From GYS-P2D sp964414425 (GTDB taxonomy: Bacteria; Bacteroidota; Bacteroidia; Chitinophagales; Saprospiraceae): a stretch of 12,010 nucleotides of DNA. This document shows, piece after piece, positions 1 to 6,905 of the stretch. The notes under the pieces were generated by a model. The model was not told the DNA's origin, did not search any database, and saw only the letters and a list, made by a program, of their open reading frames with translations. Numbering within the stretch: the first letter of the stretch is position 1; every line of letters starts with the position of its first letter. The stretch covers positions 1-12,010 of the forward strand of contig CAYPWL010000064.1 in assembly GCA_964414425.1 (NCBI GenBank). The letters are read 5' to 3'. Made by a program: the position numbers and the translations under genes.

Positions 1-1
1 C

Positions 2-259
2 CGCCTAAAAGTAGGATTTGGCCTGCCATTACTCAAGCCGACTTATCCTGTCAATCAACTCAACTTGTACTTTGAGTATTTCGGTCAATACCGACCAGAG
101 ACAGACCAGACTGAATTACTCTTTGCTCAAGGCATACAATATGCCAAAGGGAGACTGACAGTAGAGTTCGCCGTACAAGTGCCCTTGTTCCAGTCGGAGT
201 CCATACAACGGTTTCGATTGAACAATGATATACTTGTTGGAACCCGCTATATTTTTTAA
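2..259 (+). CDS. C-terminal end of an outer-membrane beta-barrel protein (partial)
   Basis: Only the last 85 codons are in the window; the reading frame is open to the left edge. The visible part alternates polar and hydrophobic residues in short stretches consistent with amphipathic beta-strands (for example LYFEYFGQY and LTVEFAVQVPLF) and ends in RYIF. A terminal aromatic residue, usually Phe, is the known signature for BAM-dependent outer-membrane insertion. The family cannot be named from this piece. It sits 72 bases upstream of, and on the same strand as, an HMA-domain gene. In Bacteroidota, barrels annotated as putative transporters often sit beside such genes, so a metal-related role is an inference from context. 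It could also be an unrelated barrel or porin. Confidence 0.7.
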   Translation, partial: RLKVGFGLPLLKPTYPVNQLNLYFEYFGQYRPETDQTELLFAQGIQYAKGRLTVEFAVQVPLFQSESIQRFRLNNDILVGTRYIF

Positions 260-331
260 GGATAAATTAGGACTCTATCACACACCAGTACCGTTATAGG
301 GATGGTGTCAAACACATAAAAATAATATAAC

Positions 332-982
332 ATGAAACATATAATTATCACAATCATAACGGCACTCCTCCTTATGATGAGCACTACTGAATCTGTAGCT
401 CAAGGAAAGAAGGATGTAGATCAATTTGAAGTTACTGTAGCAGGATTGGGTTGCCCATTTTGCGCCTACGGATTAGAAAAAAAGTTGAAAGACTTCAAGG
501 GACTCAAGAAACTCAAAATTGACATCGAATCAGGTGATGTCAGCTTTACCTATCCTTCAACTAAGAGCCTTGCTCTTACTGATGTAGAGTATAAGGTGGA
601 TCACGCAGGATATACTGCTGTAAGTGCTAAGGTTACTCGTTTTGACGGACAGACAGAGGAGACCGCAGAGGTTGCCGTATCTGATGAGGTAGATCTTAAT
701 AATCTTGATAAGACTACACTATATGTCGAAGGGACATGTGGCATGTGTGAGGCACGCATCAATAAGGCAGTCAAAAGTGTCAAAGGTGTTGCTGATGCCA
801 ACTGGGACTCGAAAACGAAGATCCTCAGCTTCTCTTATGACGGCAGCTTAACTAACAAGAATGCCATCGAAGATGTAGTAGTCGACCTCGGTCACGATAC
901 TCAGAACAAGAGTACCACTGATGAAAAGTACGAGGCGTTGCCGCCGTGCTGCCATTATGATCGAATAAAACGAGAGAATTAA
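332..982 (+). CDS. Exported protein with two heavy-metal-associated (HMA) domains
   Basis: The 216-residue product has an N-terminal signal peptide (about residues 1-24, ending SVAQ), so it should act in the periplasm or cell envelope. Two HMA-like ferredoxin folds follow: about residues 32-98 with a CPFC metal site (C41, C44), and about 128-190 with CGMC (C136, C139). CxxC pairs in this fold bind Cu(I), Zn or Hg in chaperones and P-type ATPase N-termini. The C-terminus adds another potential ligand set, LPPCCHY (C206, C207, H208). No membrane segment or ATPase part is present, so it is a soluble or tethered metal binder rather than a pump. Its TAA stop shares a base with the next ATG, implying translational coupling to the propeller lipoprotein. 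The metal identity cannot be read from sequence; copper is the most likely guess. Confidence 0.92.
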   Translation: MKHIIITIITALLLMMSTTESVAQGKKDVDQFEVTVAGLGCPFCAYGLEKKLKDFKGLKKLKIDIESGDVSFTYPSTKSLALTDVEYKVDHAGYTAVSAKVTRFDGQTEETAEVAVSDEVDLNNLDKTTLYVEGTCGMCEARINKAVKSVKGVADANWDSKTKILSFSYDGSLTNKNAIEDVVVDLGHDTQNKSTTDEKYEALPPCCHYDRIKREN

Positions 983-1791
983 TGCGCAGTCTTCAATTAA
1001 TCGTTGTATTCGGCTTCGCCCTACTGCTATATAGTAGCTGTAACAAGAGCCATGCATGGGTAGCGTCAGAGACAATACTGCTCAATGATATCACGCCTAT
1101 AGGGATAAGCAAGGTAGGCGATCAGGTCTGGGTAAGTGATGGTAATAACAATCGCTTAGTACAGATAGATCCAAGTGGAAAACCTATAGGAGATCCCGTA
1201 CCCATTGAGCGTCCTATGCACATCGCTTCTTCTGGTGATCAGCTGTATATCCCCTCATATGGTATCGATCAGATCCTAATTATGAGCAATAGAGCCATGG
1301 ACACCTTAGCTATCCTAGACTCACTTGATGCTCCTGCCGCTGTAGATGTAGCAGGGGATCAGGTTGCTATAGCAGACTTCTATAACCACCGTGTCCTCTT
1401 GAAGAGCGGTGGAAAGTGGAAAGAGCTAGGTGGCAAAGGAAAAGAGCCTGGACAGATGCACTATCCTACTGATGTACAATTTCATAAGGATCAAGTATAT
1501 GTCGCAGATGCGTACAATAATAGAGGCCAGATTTTTGATCTGGATGGCAATCATATATTGACATTTGGAGAGGATCAAAACTTCAATGCCGCCACTGGTA
1601 TATTTATCACCGAAGATCAAGTAATGTTGACAGACTTTGAACATGACCGAGTGGTCATATTTGACCATAAAGGCCAGGTACAGCAGATCTTGGCAGAGGG
1701 CTTAAACAAGCCAGCAGATGTAGCCATAATCGATGATAAGTTGTGGGTACTAAACTTCGCAGGGAAGTATATCACGACCTATAGCCGATAA
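982..1791 (+). CDS. NHL-repeat (six-bladed beta-propeller) lipoprotein
   Basis: The 269-residue product begins with a lipoprotein-type signal (hydrophobic residues 6-17, then YSSC with the candidate lipidated Cys at 20), predicting an anchored envelope protein. The lipobox is slightly atypical because Y stands at -3. After it come six evenly spaced strand motifs of the NHL type: VWVSDGNNNRLV near 49, LYIPSYGIDQIL near 88, VAIADFYNHRVL near 128, VYVADAYNNRGQ near 172, VMLTDFEHDRVV near 214 and LWVLNFAGKY near 254. A GKGKEPGQMHYPTDV segment (152-166) is typical of NHL linkers. Six motifs match a complete six-bladed propeller with no other domain. Such propellers serve as binding or scaffold modules, and no catalytic residues can be assigned. 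The start overlaps the HMA gene's stop (TAATG), so the two products are probably made together and may interact. Confidence 0.9.
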   Translation: MRSLQLIVVFGFALLLYSSCNKSHAWVASETILLNDITPIGISKVGDQVWVSDGNNNRLVQIDPSGKPIGDPVPIERPMHIASSGDQLYIPSYGIDQILIMSNRAMDTLAILDSLDAPAAVDVAGDQVAIADFYNHRVLLKSGGKWKELGGKGKEPGQMHYPTDVQFHKDQVYVADAYNNRGQIFDLDGNHILTFGEDQNFNAATGIFITEDQVMLTDFEHDRVVIFDHKGQVQQILAEGLNKPADVAIIDDKLWVLNFAGKYITTYSR

Positions 1792-1798
1792 AGTAATA

Positions 1799-1829
1799 AA
1801 TAAGTGGACTCAGATCGAGTCCACTTATT
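1799..1829. terminator. Bidirectional hairpin terminator between convergent genes
   Basis: A perfect 13-bp stem (1799-1811 pairing with 1817-1829) encloses a five-base AGATC loop. It lies between the stop of the NHL lipoprotein gene and the stop of lpdA, which converge here. A/T-rich flanks on both sides allow it to act in both directions, although neither U-tract is long. No other feature occupies this 50-base gap. Confidence 0.85.
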
Positions 1830-1841
1830 AATTTTAATTCA

Positions 1842-3239
1842 TTAGTTATGTAAAGCACGATCGCCCGTTGCGGCTAGTGCAGCTTCTTTGATCGCCTCTG
1901 AGTAGGTAGGATGCGGATGACAGATACGAGACATGTCCTCGGCAGACGCTCTAAACTCCATCAGTGCTACAGCTTCCATGATCAGATCTGCCGCTCTGGC
2001 ACCGATCATATGTACGCCAAGGAGCTCATCAGTTTCTTGATCAGCGAGTACCTTGATCATTCCTTCGATATCCATACTGGCACGACTACGCCCAAGAGCT
2101 CGCATAGGGAACTTACCTACCTTATAGGCAACACCCGCCTCTTTCAGTTCTTCTTCGGTCTTACCTACACCGGACACCTCTGGCCATGTATAGACAACTC
2201 CTGGTATCAAGTTATAGTCGATGTGCGGCTTTTGTCCTGATAGCATTTCTGCCAGTACGACACCTTCTTCCTCAGCCTTGTGAGCGAGCATAGCACCTTT
2301 GACCACATCACCGATGGCATAGACATTAGCGACATTAGTAGCGAGATGACCATCTACCTCTACTCTACCCCGATCGTCTGTCTTAATGCCAATCTTGTCA
2401 AGACCTAACTCAGCGGTATAGGCCTTCCTGCCGATAGCGATGAGACAGTAATCCGCATCAATGCTTATCACTTCTTCAGAATCTCTCTTCTTGTATTCTA
2501 CCTTCGCTTTTGACTTCAGTCCCTCTACCTTAGTAACCATATGCTTAAGCTTGAACTCAACGCCCAGCTTTTTCATAGATCTCATCAGCTCCTTACCTAA
2601 GTCTTTGTCCATGCCAGGTATCAATCTATCTTGATACTCGATAACAGTCACCTGAGTACCCAAGCGAGCATATACCGAACCTAATTCGAGACCGATGACT
2701 CCACCACCTATGATCACCATTGATTTAGGGAGCTTAGTAATCTCTAAGGCCTCGGTAGAGGTAATTACTCTCTTACCATCGTAGCCAAAAGCAGGAGGCG
2801 TAATCGGTTCAGACCCAGTAGCTATAACAATATGCTTAGCCGTTAATTTCTCAGTCTTATCCCCTTTTATCTCGACAGTATTCGCATCTACGAAGCTTCC
2901 CGTGCCATAATGAACGGTGATATTATTTTTCTTCATGAGGAAGTCTATTCCTCCTGTAGTCTGGTCTACTACCTCTTGCTTCCGTTTGATCATCTGCGGC
3001 ATGTCCACCTTGGGCGCAGTAATCTTTATCCCGTGAGTGGCAAAGTTCTTTTGTGCATTGTGAAAATGCTCAGAGCTATCTAACAATGCCTTTGATGGTA
3101 TGCATCCTACGTTGAGGCATGTACCTCCGAGGGTTTTTCTCTTTTCTATGATTGCTACCTTCATCCCGAGCTGTGCACATCGGATGGCACATACATATCC
3201 ACCCGGTCCAGCTCCTATGATAATAATATCGTATTGCAT
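1842..3239 (-). CDS. lpdA: Dihydrolipoamide dehydrogenase (E3)
   Basis: This cytoplasmic FAD enzyme reoxidises dihydrolipoyl groups of 2-oxoacid dehydrogenase complexes (pyruvate, 2-oxoglutarate, branched-chain) or the glycine cleavage system, making NADH. The 465-residue length is normal for the family. The visible signature is complete: FAD-binding GAGPGG at residues 9-14, the redox disulfide in GGTCLNVGCIP (C41, C46), NAD-binding GGGVIGLELGS near 178, the second FAD motif AIGDV near 311, and the C-terminal HPHPTYSEA carrying the catalytic His/Glu pair (H443, E448). The ATG lies directly before the Rossmann strand, which fixes the start. It is the third gene of a minus-strand run behind ricT (24-base gap). 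No E1 or E2 genes are in the window, so the partner complex is unknown. Confidence 0.97.
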   Translation of the reverse strand: MQYDIIIIGAGPGGYVCAIRCAQLGMKVAIIEKRKTLGGTCLNVGCIPSKALLDSSEHFHNAQKNFATHGIKITAPKVDMPQMIKRKQEVVDQTTGGIDFLMKKNNITVHYGTGSFVDANTVEIKGDKTEKLTAKHIVIATGSEPITPPAFGYDGKRVITSTEALEITKLPKSMVIIGGGVIGLELGSVYARLGTQVTVIEYQDRLIPGMDKDLGKELMRSMKKLGVEFKLKHMVTKVEGLKSKAKVEYKKRDSEEVISIDADYCLIAIGRKAYTAELGLDKIGIKTDDRGRVEVDGHLATNVANVYAIGDVVKGAMLAHKAEEEGVVLAEMLSGQKPHIDYNLIPGVVYTWPEVSGVGKTEEELKEAGVAYKVGKFPMRALGRSRASMDIEGMIKVLADQETDELLGVHMIGARAADLIMEAVALMEFRASAEDMSRICHPHPTYSEAIKEAALAATGDRALHN

Positions 3240-3263
3240 CGATCCCGTTCTTTGATTGTTAGG

Positions 3264-4586
3264 TTAATCTTTTTTATCGTTTCTGTTATTAGGTTTCCCT
3301 TTGGAGGATTTGTAGTTCCTCCTCTTGTTAGATTTAGATTTCGGTTTATTGTTTGATGACTTACGTGAGTCATTACCTCCAGAGGATTTCCCTTCTGGAT
3401 CTTTCTGTTTAGATCGTGAGTTCCCACTATTACCCCGACTTCTCCCTCGTCCTCTGTTCTTGCGATTATCTCGTCCACCTCTTTTCTTGCGCTTAGTACG
3501 TGTCGGTAACTCGATAAATCCTGTCAAGTCTGCGTACTCCATATCATCAGACTCCTGACCGATAGATGCTAACTCTGCACCAAGGTCCTCAGGAAACTCT
3601 CCCTTCTTATTCATGGCGAGTACTTCCTTGACACGGTCCTTATTGATGGCGATGACGGGACCTCTACCCCGCTCCAACTTCTGTATGTAATACATGATAC
3701 CCTTAAAGATATCCGTCTTGAGTAGCTCATATCTATAGTCCGCGGTCTTGAGGACATCTGCTCTCTTAGGAAAATCATCTAAGGCATCGAGATAGCTGTC
3801 TAACTCGTAGTTAAGACAACACTTCAAGCGTCCACACTGGCCCGATAATTTGGTCTGATTGATAGCCAGATTCTGATATCGTGCCGCACTGGTCGATACT
3901 GATTTGAAATTAGACAACCACGTCGAACAACATAGTTCTCGACCACAAGGGCCCATACCACCAATACGGCCAGACTCCTGTCTACTGCCGATCTGTCGCA
4001 TCTCGATCTTCACCCTAAATTCATTAGCATAGCTCCGCACCAGCTCACGGAAATCTATTCTGCCATCAGCTGTATAGTAGAATGTTGCTTTACGATTATC
4101 GCCCTGATACTCTACATCTCCGATCTTCATCTGTAGGCCTAATAATCGAGCGATTACTCGAGCTCTCACCATGGCCTTCTGCTCTTTGGAGCGAGCTTCT
4201 TCGAGTTTTTCGCGGTCACGATCATTGGCTACTCTGATGACCTTGCTGACTACACGATCTTCATTGACACGCTTCTTTTTCATCTGGAGGCGTACAAGCT
4301 CACCACTGAGAGATACACGACCTACATCATAACCATTACTGGCCTCCACGACTACCATATCTCCGGTCATTGCCGAAGAGCGCTGATTCATCTTGTAGAA
4401 GTCTTTGCGAGCACCATTTTTGAAGCTCACCTCCATATACTGATACTCAGATGGATCTTGGATATCCAAGTTACTGAGCCAATCAAATGTATTCATCTTA
4501 TTGCAGCCGCCACTGGTACAGTGACCTTTGCTGCCGCAACCGCTGGGGACCCCATCCTTACCTGTATTACATCCTGCACAACCCAT
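3264..4586 (-). CDS. ricT: PSP1-domain protein, RicT (YaaT) family
   Basis: RicT of Bacillus belongs to the RicA-RicF-RicT complex, which binds [4Fe-4S] clusters and promotes RNase Y-dependent mRNA processing; its role in Bacteroidota is poorly known. Counting from the chosen start, the PSP1 core carries the conserved cysteine motifs GPCGRELCC (C214, C219, C220) and GQCGRLKCC (C251, C256, C257). The N-terminus is also Cys-rich (C3, C6, C17, C23, C28), followed by FDWLSN. The last 79 or so residues form a Lys/Arg/Ser/Asn-rich tail, probably disordered and RNA-binding. I chose the ATG at 4586 because MGCAGC matches the usual N-terminus; a longer reading from 4628 would overlap holB by 32 bases. 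It follows holB by 10 bases, an order also found in Bacillus. Confidence 0.92.
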   Translation of the reverse strand: MGCAGCNTGKDGVPSGCGSKGHCTSGGCNKMNTFDWLSNLDIQDPSEYQYMEVSFKNGARKDFYKMNQRSSAMTGDMVVVEASNGYDVGRVSLSGELVRLQMKKKRVNEDRVVSKVIRVANDRDREKLEEARSKEQKAMVRARVIARLLGLQMKIGDVEYQGDNRKATFYYTADGRIDFRELVRSYANEFRVKIEMRQIGSRQESGRIGGMGPCGRELCCSTWLSNFKSVSTSAARYQNLAINQTKLSGQCGRLKCCLNYELDSYLDALDDFPKRADVLKTADYRYELLKTDIFKGIMYYIQKLERGRGPVIAINKDRVKEVLAMNKKGEFPEDLGAELASIGQESDDMEYADLTGFIELPTRTKRKKRGGRDNRKNRGRGRSRGNSGNSRSKQKDPEGKSSGGNDSRKSSNNKPKSKSNKRRNYKSSKGKPNNRNDKKD

Positions 4587-4596
4587 GTTAGTAAAT

Positions 4597-5739
4597 TTAC
4601 AACTTATTACTGTACATAACGGAGCCACTCAAAATCGATTCTATCTGCAGGCATGAATTGTATAATATAATTTTTGCGTTCGCATTTCTGTCCAGATACA
4701 TCTGACAATCGGATATCACATCTGATAGATCACTGATCACATCAACATCTATTGCAGAGAGGATCGGTGACCTCTGCAGTCTGACTAACTCGACATCAGA
4801 GATCCGGATGAGATCAGTGTGTCCATACTTAATATGCAAGAGTTCTTTAAGTAATCTGAGGCTATAGGACAGGATGGCCTTCTTAGACATGAGATCATAT
4901 TGATCCATATGCTCTACCCAGGTTCGCATCTGGAGATAATCCGAACTGTAGGCCAGTTCAAGCATGCCCAGACTTATATCGATCATCTCTCCCGTATGCA
5001 TCTCAACGTGCGATGCTGCCGTGATCCAGTCTCCCTCAGCAAGTAAGGATATCTCACGAGCTCTACTCTGCTCAACGTTACTTAACGCTATCAGACCTTG
5101 CTCGATCTGTTCATCTGATATCCTTGGCAGTTTGATCGTCTGACACCGAGATCTAACCGTATTGATGATCTGACCATCTGCGTCATTGATTAGTAGGATA
5201 TAGGTACGCTCAGGGGGTTCTTCGATCAGCTTTAATAAGCGATTTGCGTTATTGCCGAGATATTGTGCCATCCATATGATCTGAACTTTGGCTCCGCCTT
5301 CAAATGACTGCAGATTCAGATGCTTTATAATCGTATTACATTCGGCGACATTGATGTCCGGTCTTGCAGACGTTCTGACGATCCTACCTACCCACTGATC
5401 AATGTCAAAATATTGGGACTCCTCAAGTTGCGCACGCCAGTCCTTCAAGAAATCAACAGACGTTGTGTCTTTACGCTTCTTTTCCTTTAGTGTAACAGAA
5501 GGGAATGCAAAATGTATATCAGGATGGATATATTTAGCGGCCTTGCCACATGACTTACAGGATCTACAGGGACCTTGCTCAGCAGATCTATTAGAGCAGA
5601 CTAAATACTGGGCGATGTCGAGTGCTACTGCCAGGGTCCCATACCCTGGGCTGCCTTCGATTAGCGTGGCATGAGCAAACCTGTCCTCATCAATGGACTT
5701 GAAAATGGACTGTATGATTTGTTCTTGACCTATGGTCAT
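4597..5739 (-). CDS. holB: DNA polymerase III clamp loader, delta' subunit
   Basis: The delta' subunit is the stator of the clamp loader that places the sliding clamp on primed DNA. The 380-residue product shows the AAA+ layout typical of delta'. The P-loop is degenerate (EGSPGYGTLA near residue 29, without the Walker Lys), as expected for a subunit that does not hydrolyse ATP. A Cys4 zinc site follows at C48, C58, C61 and C64. Next come LIEEPPERTYILL (the conserved EEPP segment) and the SRC motif in TVRSRCQTIKLP, which supplies the arginine finger to a neighbouring subunit. The C-terminal third is helical and divergent, as usual. It is the first gene of the holB-ricT-lpdA run and starts 90 bases from the divergent pterin synthase gene. 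No recognisable promoter motif was found in that gap. Confidence 0.93.
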   Translation of the reverse strand: MTIGQEQIIQSIFKSIDEDRFAHATLIEGSPGYGTLAVALDIAQYLVCSNRSAEQGPCRSCKSCGKAAKYIHPDIHFAFPSVTLKEKKRKDTTSVDFLKDWRAQLEESQYFDIDQWVGRIVRTSARPDINVAECNTIIKHLNLQSFEGGAKVQIIWMAQYLGNNANRLLKLIEEPPERTYILLINDADGQIINTVRSRCQTIKLPRISDEQIEQGLIALSNVEQSRAREISLLAEGDWITAASHVEMHTGEMIDISLGMLELAYSSDYLQMRTWVEHMDQYDLMSKKAILSYSLRLLKELLHIKYGHTDLIRISDVELVRLQRSPILSAIDVDVISDLSDVISDCQMYLDRNANAKIILYNSCLQIESILSGSVMYSNKL

Positions 5740-5829
5740 CTACTGCTACATTTACTTATTAAACTCATCTTCTGATGCGTATGTAAACTTATCATTATCA
5801 TCCATGTTTTTAATACCAAATACGTCATA

Positions 5830-6240
5830 ATGAGAATCGCAATTTTTAGAAAAGCACATTTTAACGCAGCACATAGATTGCATAATCCCAAATGGTCTGC
5901 TGAAAAGAATCGAGCTATTTTTGGAAAATGCAATAATGAAAACTATCACGGTCACAACTATGACCTCGAGGTAAAAGTAGTCGGTGAAGTAAACCCTGAG
6001 ACTGGTTACCTAATGGACCTAAAGACGCTCAAAGATATCATAGAAGAACACGTAGAAGATAAGCTTGATCATAAAAACCTCAACTTAGATGTTCCTGAGC
6101 TTGAGGGCATATTCCCTTCGACAGAAAACTTAACTTACTTTATATGGGACATCTTACAAAAGCAACTGGGAGATGCATACGAGGTAACCGTGAGGCTCTA
6201 TGAGACACCGCGAAATTATGCTGAATATCCAGTAAGATAA
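5830..6240 (+). CDS. 6-pyruvoyl-tetrahydropterin synthase / QueD-family enzyme
   Basis: This COG0720-family enzyme acts on 7,8-dihydroneopterin triphosphate. Members make 6-carboxytetrahydropterin (QueD, queuosine route), 6-pyruvoyl-tetrahydropterin (biopterin route) or a folate precursor. The 136-residue length is right for a single T-fold domain. Zinc ligands are H15 (FNAAHRL) and H40/H42 (HGHNY); the catalytic Cys is C34, with D80-H81 (LDHKNLN) completing the active site and E125 (YETPRNY) positioned to bind the pterin ring. The spacing C34-xxxxx-HGH differs from the CxxxHGH of classical QueD and matches the biopterin-type spacing. A Glu at 37 also gives an ExxHGH pattern linked to the folate-bypass subgroup. 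The exact product is therefore uncertain. The gene diverges from holB and converges on the next gene with only 15 bases between. Confidence 0.9.
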   Translation: MRIAIFRKAHFNAAHRLHNPKWSAEKNRAIFGKCNNENYHGHNYDLEVKVVGEVNPETGYLMDLKTLKDIIEEHVEDKLDHKNLNLDVPELEGIFPSTENLTYFIWDILQKQLGDAYEVTVRLYETPRNYAEYPVR

Positions 6241-6255
6241 TTAAGGAGGATTGGC

Positions 6256-6588
6256 TTAGCTCTTGCTCAATCTGAGCGCCTTGACCAACTTGTCGTTGTG
6301 ATTAAATACTCTAACGACATAGATGCCTTTTTTGAGAAGCGAGACATCGTATTTATTCATATCTGTTTTGCTGTAGCTTAAGACCTCTTTACCGATGATG
6401 TTATTTACGGTAATGCGAGATATGGTTTCATCTTTCACAGTGAGTGTGAAGTAGTCCACCGCTGGGTTGGGATAGACCGAAATTTCTTTTTGAACTACGG
6501 CCTTGTTCTGTTGCTGCCCAGTATTGAACTGTGCATAGGCTGCTCCAAAACAAGAAGCTGCTATAAGCAAGATTAAACCGTATTTCAT
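6256..6588 (-). CDS. Minimal secreted protein: signal peptide plus T9SS type A sorting domain
   Basis: Read from the ATG at 6588, the product has 110 residues: a Sec signal peptide (MKYGLILLIAASCFGAAYA, cleavage near residue 19), a short Gln/Asn-rich linker, and a C-terminal type IX secretion signal beginning ISVYPNP (36-42) and ending with the KGIYVVRV strand (87-94) and a basic tail. That domain is normally appended to a large cargo and is recognised at the outer membrane by the PorU/PorV machinery. Here almost nothing precedes it. An alternative ATG at 6669 would add 27 residues that hide the signal peptide, so I rejected it. Function is unknown: it may be a small secreted peptide carrier or the remnant of a shortened cargo gene. 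Confidence 0.85.
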   Translation of the reverse strand: MKYGLILLIAASCFGAAYAQFNTGQQQNKAVVQKEISVYPNPAVDYFTLTVKDETISRITVNNIIGKEVLSYSKTDMNKYDVSLLKKGIYVVRVFNHNDKLVKALRLSKS

Positions 6589-6905
6589 CAATTTTCTGAT
6601 CACGTCTCTAAGATAGTTACTACTTAATAAGGTCTCTATTAATGAACTGTTAATAATAAGACACCTCATTTTGTTTAAAAACCTACGCCTAAAGGCAATA
6701 AATAAATAAAAATCAAATATAAGTATTATTTCTAATTTGTAATAGCCTGTAAATAAGAGTTATACCAATATTTAACACCTCAATTATAAAAATATATAAC
6801 TGGAGCTAACTCAAATAAGGGTAAATACTAAAAGTGTAAGGGAAAAGTCACAACAGTTCTGTCTATATTCAGTTAGGAATACACTAACGCTAACTGACAA
6901 ATATT
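6589..6905. other. A/T-rich divergent intergenic region
   Basis: This 317-base gap separates the divergent starts of the mini-T9SS gene and the FAD oxidoreductase gene, so it must hold promoters in both directions. I found no convincing match to the Bacteroidota promoter pattern (TTTG about 19 bases before TAnnTTTG) on either strand and no open frame with gene-like features. The only clear structure is the inverted repeat near the right end, listed separately. Confidence 0.6.
6869..6897. promoter_or_regulatory. Inverted repeat, candidate operator for the FAD/Fe-S operon
   Basis: TCAGTTAG (6869-6876) is repeated in inverted form as CTAACTGA (6890-6897), an exact 8-base match with a 13-base spacer. 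Arm centres are about 21 bases apart, near two helical turns, as in dimeric regulator sites. A further CTAAC at 6884-6888 could pair alternatively with the left arm. The repeat ends eight bases before the ATG, close enough to block transcription or translation. The cognate regulator is not in the window; an operator role is inference from position and symmetry. Confidence 0.45.

Noticed and set aside
282..308. Possible hairpin ACACCA/TGGTGT between the barrel gene and the HMA gene
   Set aside because: Only six base pairs with a 15-base loop and no T-run; too weak to call a terminator or attenuator.
848..1075. Minus-strand frame spanning the HMA/NHL junction
   Set aside because: It is antisense to two clear genes and has no recognisable features.
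4587..4628. Upstream ATG for ricT at 4628 (14 extra residues)
   Set aside because: It would overlap holB by 32 bases, and the extra residues do not resemble the family; MGCAGC at 4586 matches the usual N-terminus.
5740..5829. Possible holB promoter (TTTG with TAAGTTTA on the minus strand)
   Set aside because: The spacing is about 25 bases instead of about 19, and the last base of the -7 element does not match.
5736..5955. Two overlapping minus-strand open frames across the holB/pterin synthase gap
   Set aside because: They overlap the well-supported pterin synthase gene antisense and show no domain or signal features.
6589..6669. Longer start for the mini-T9SS protein at 6669
   Set aside because: It would bury the signal peptide behind 27 polar residues; the ATG at 6588 gives a textbook signal sequence.
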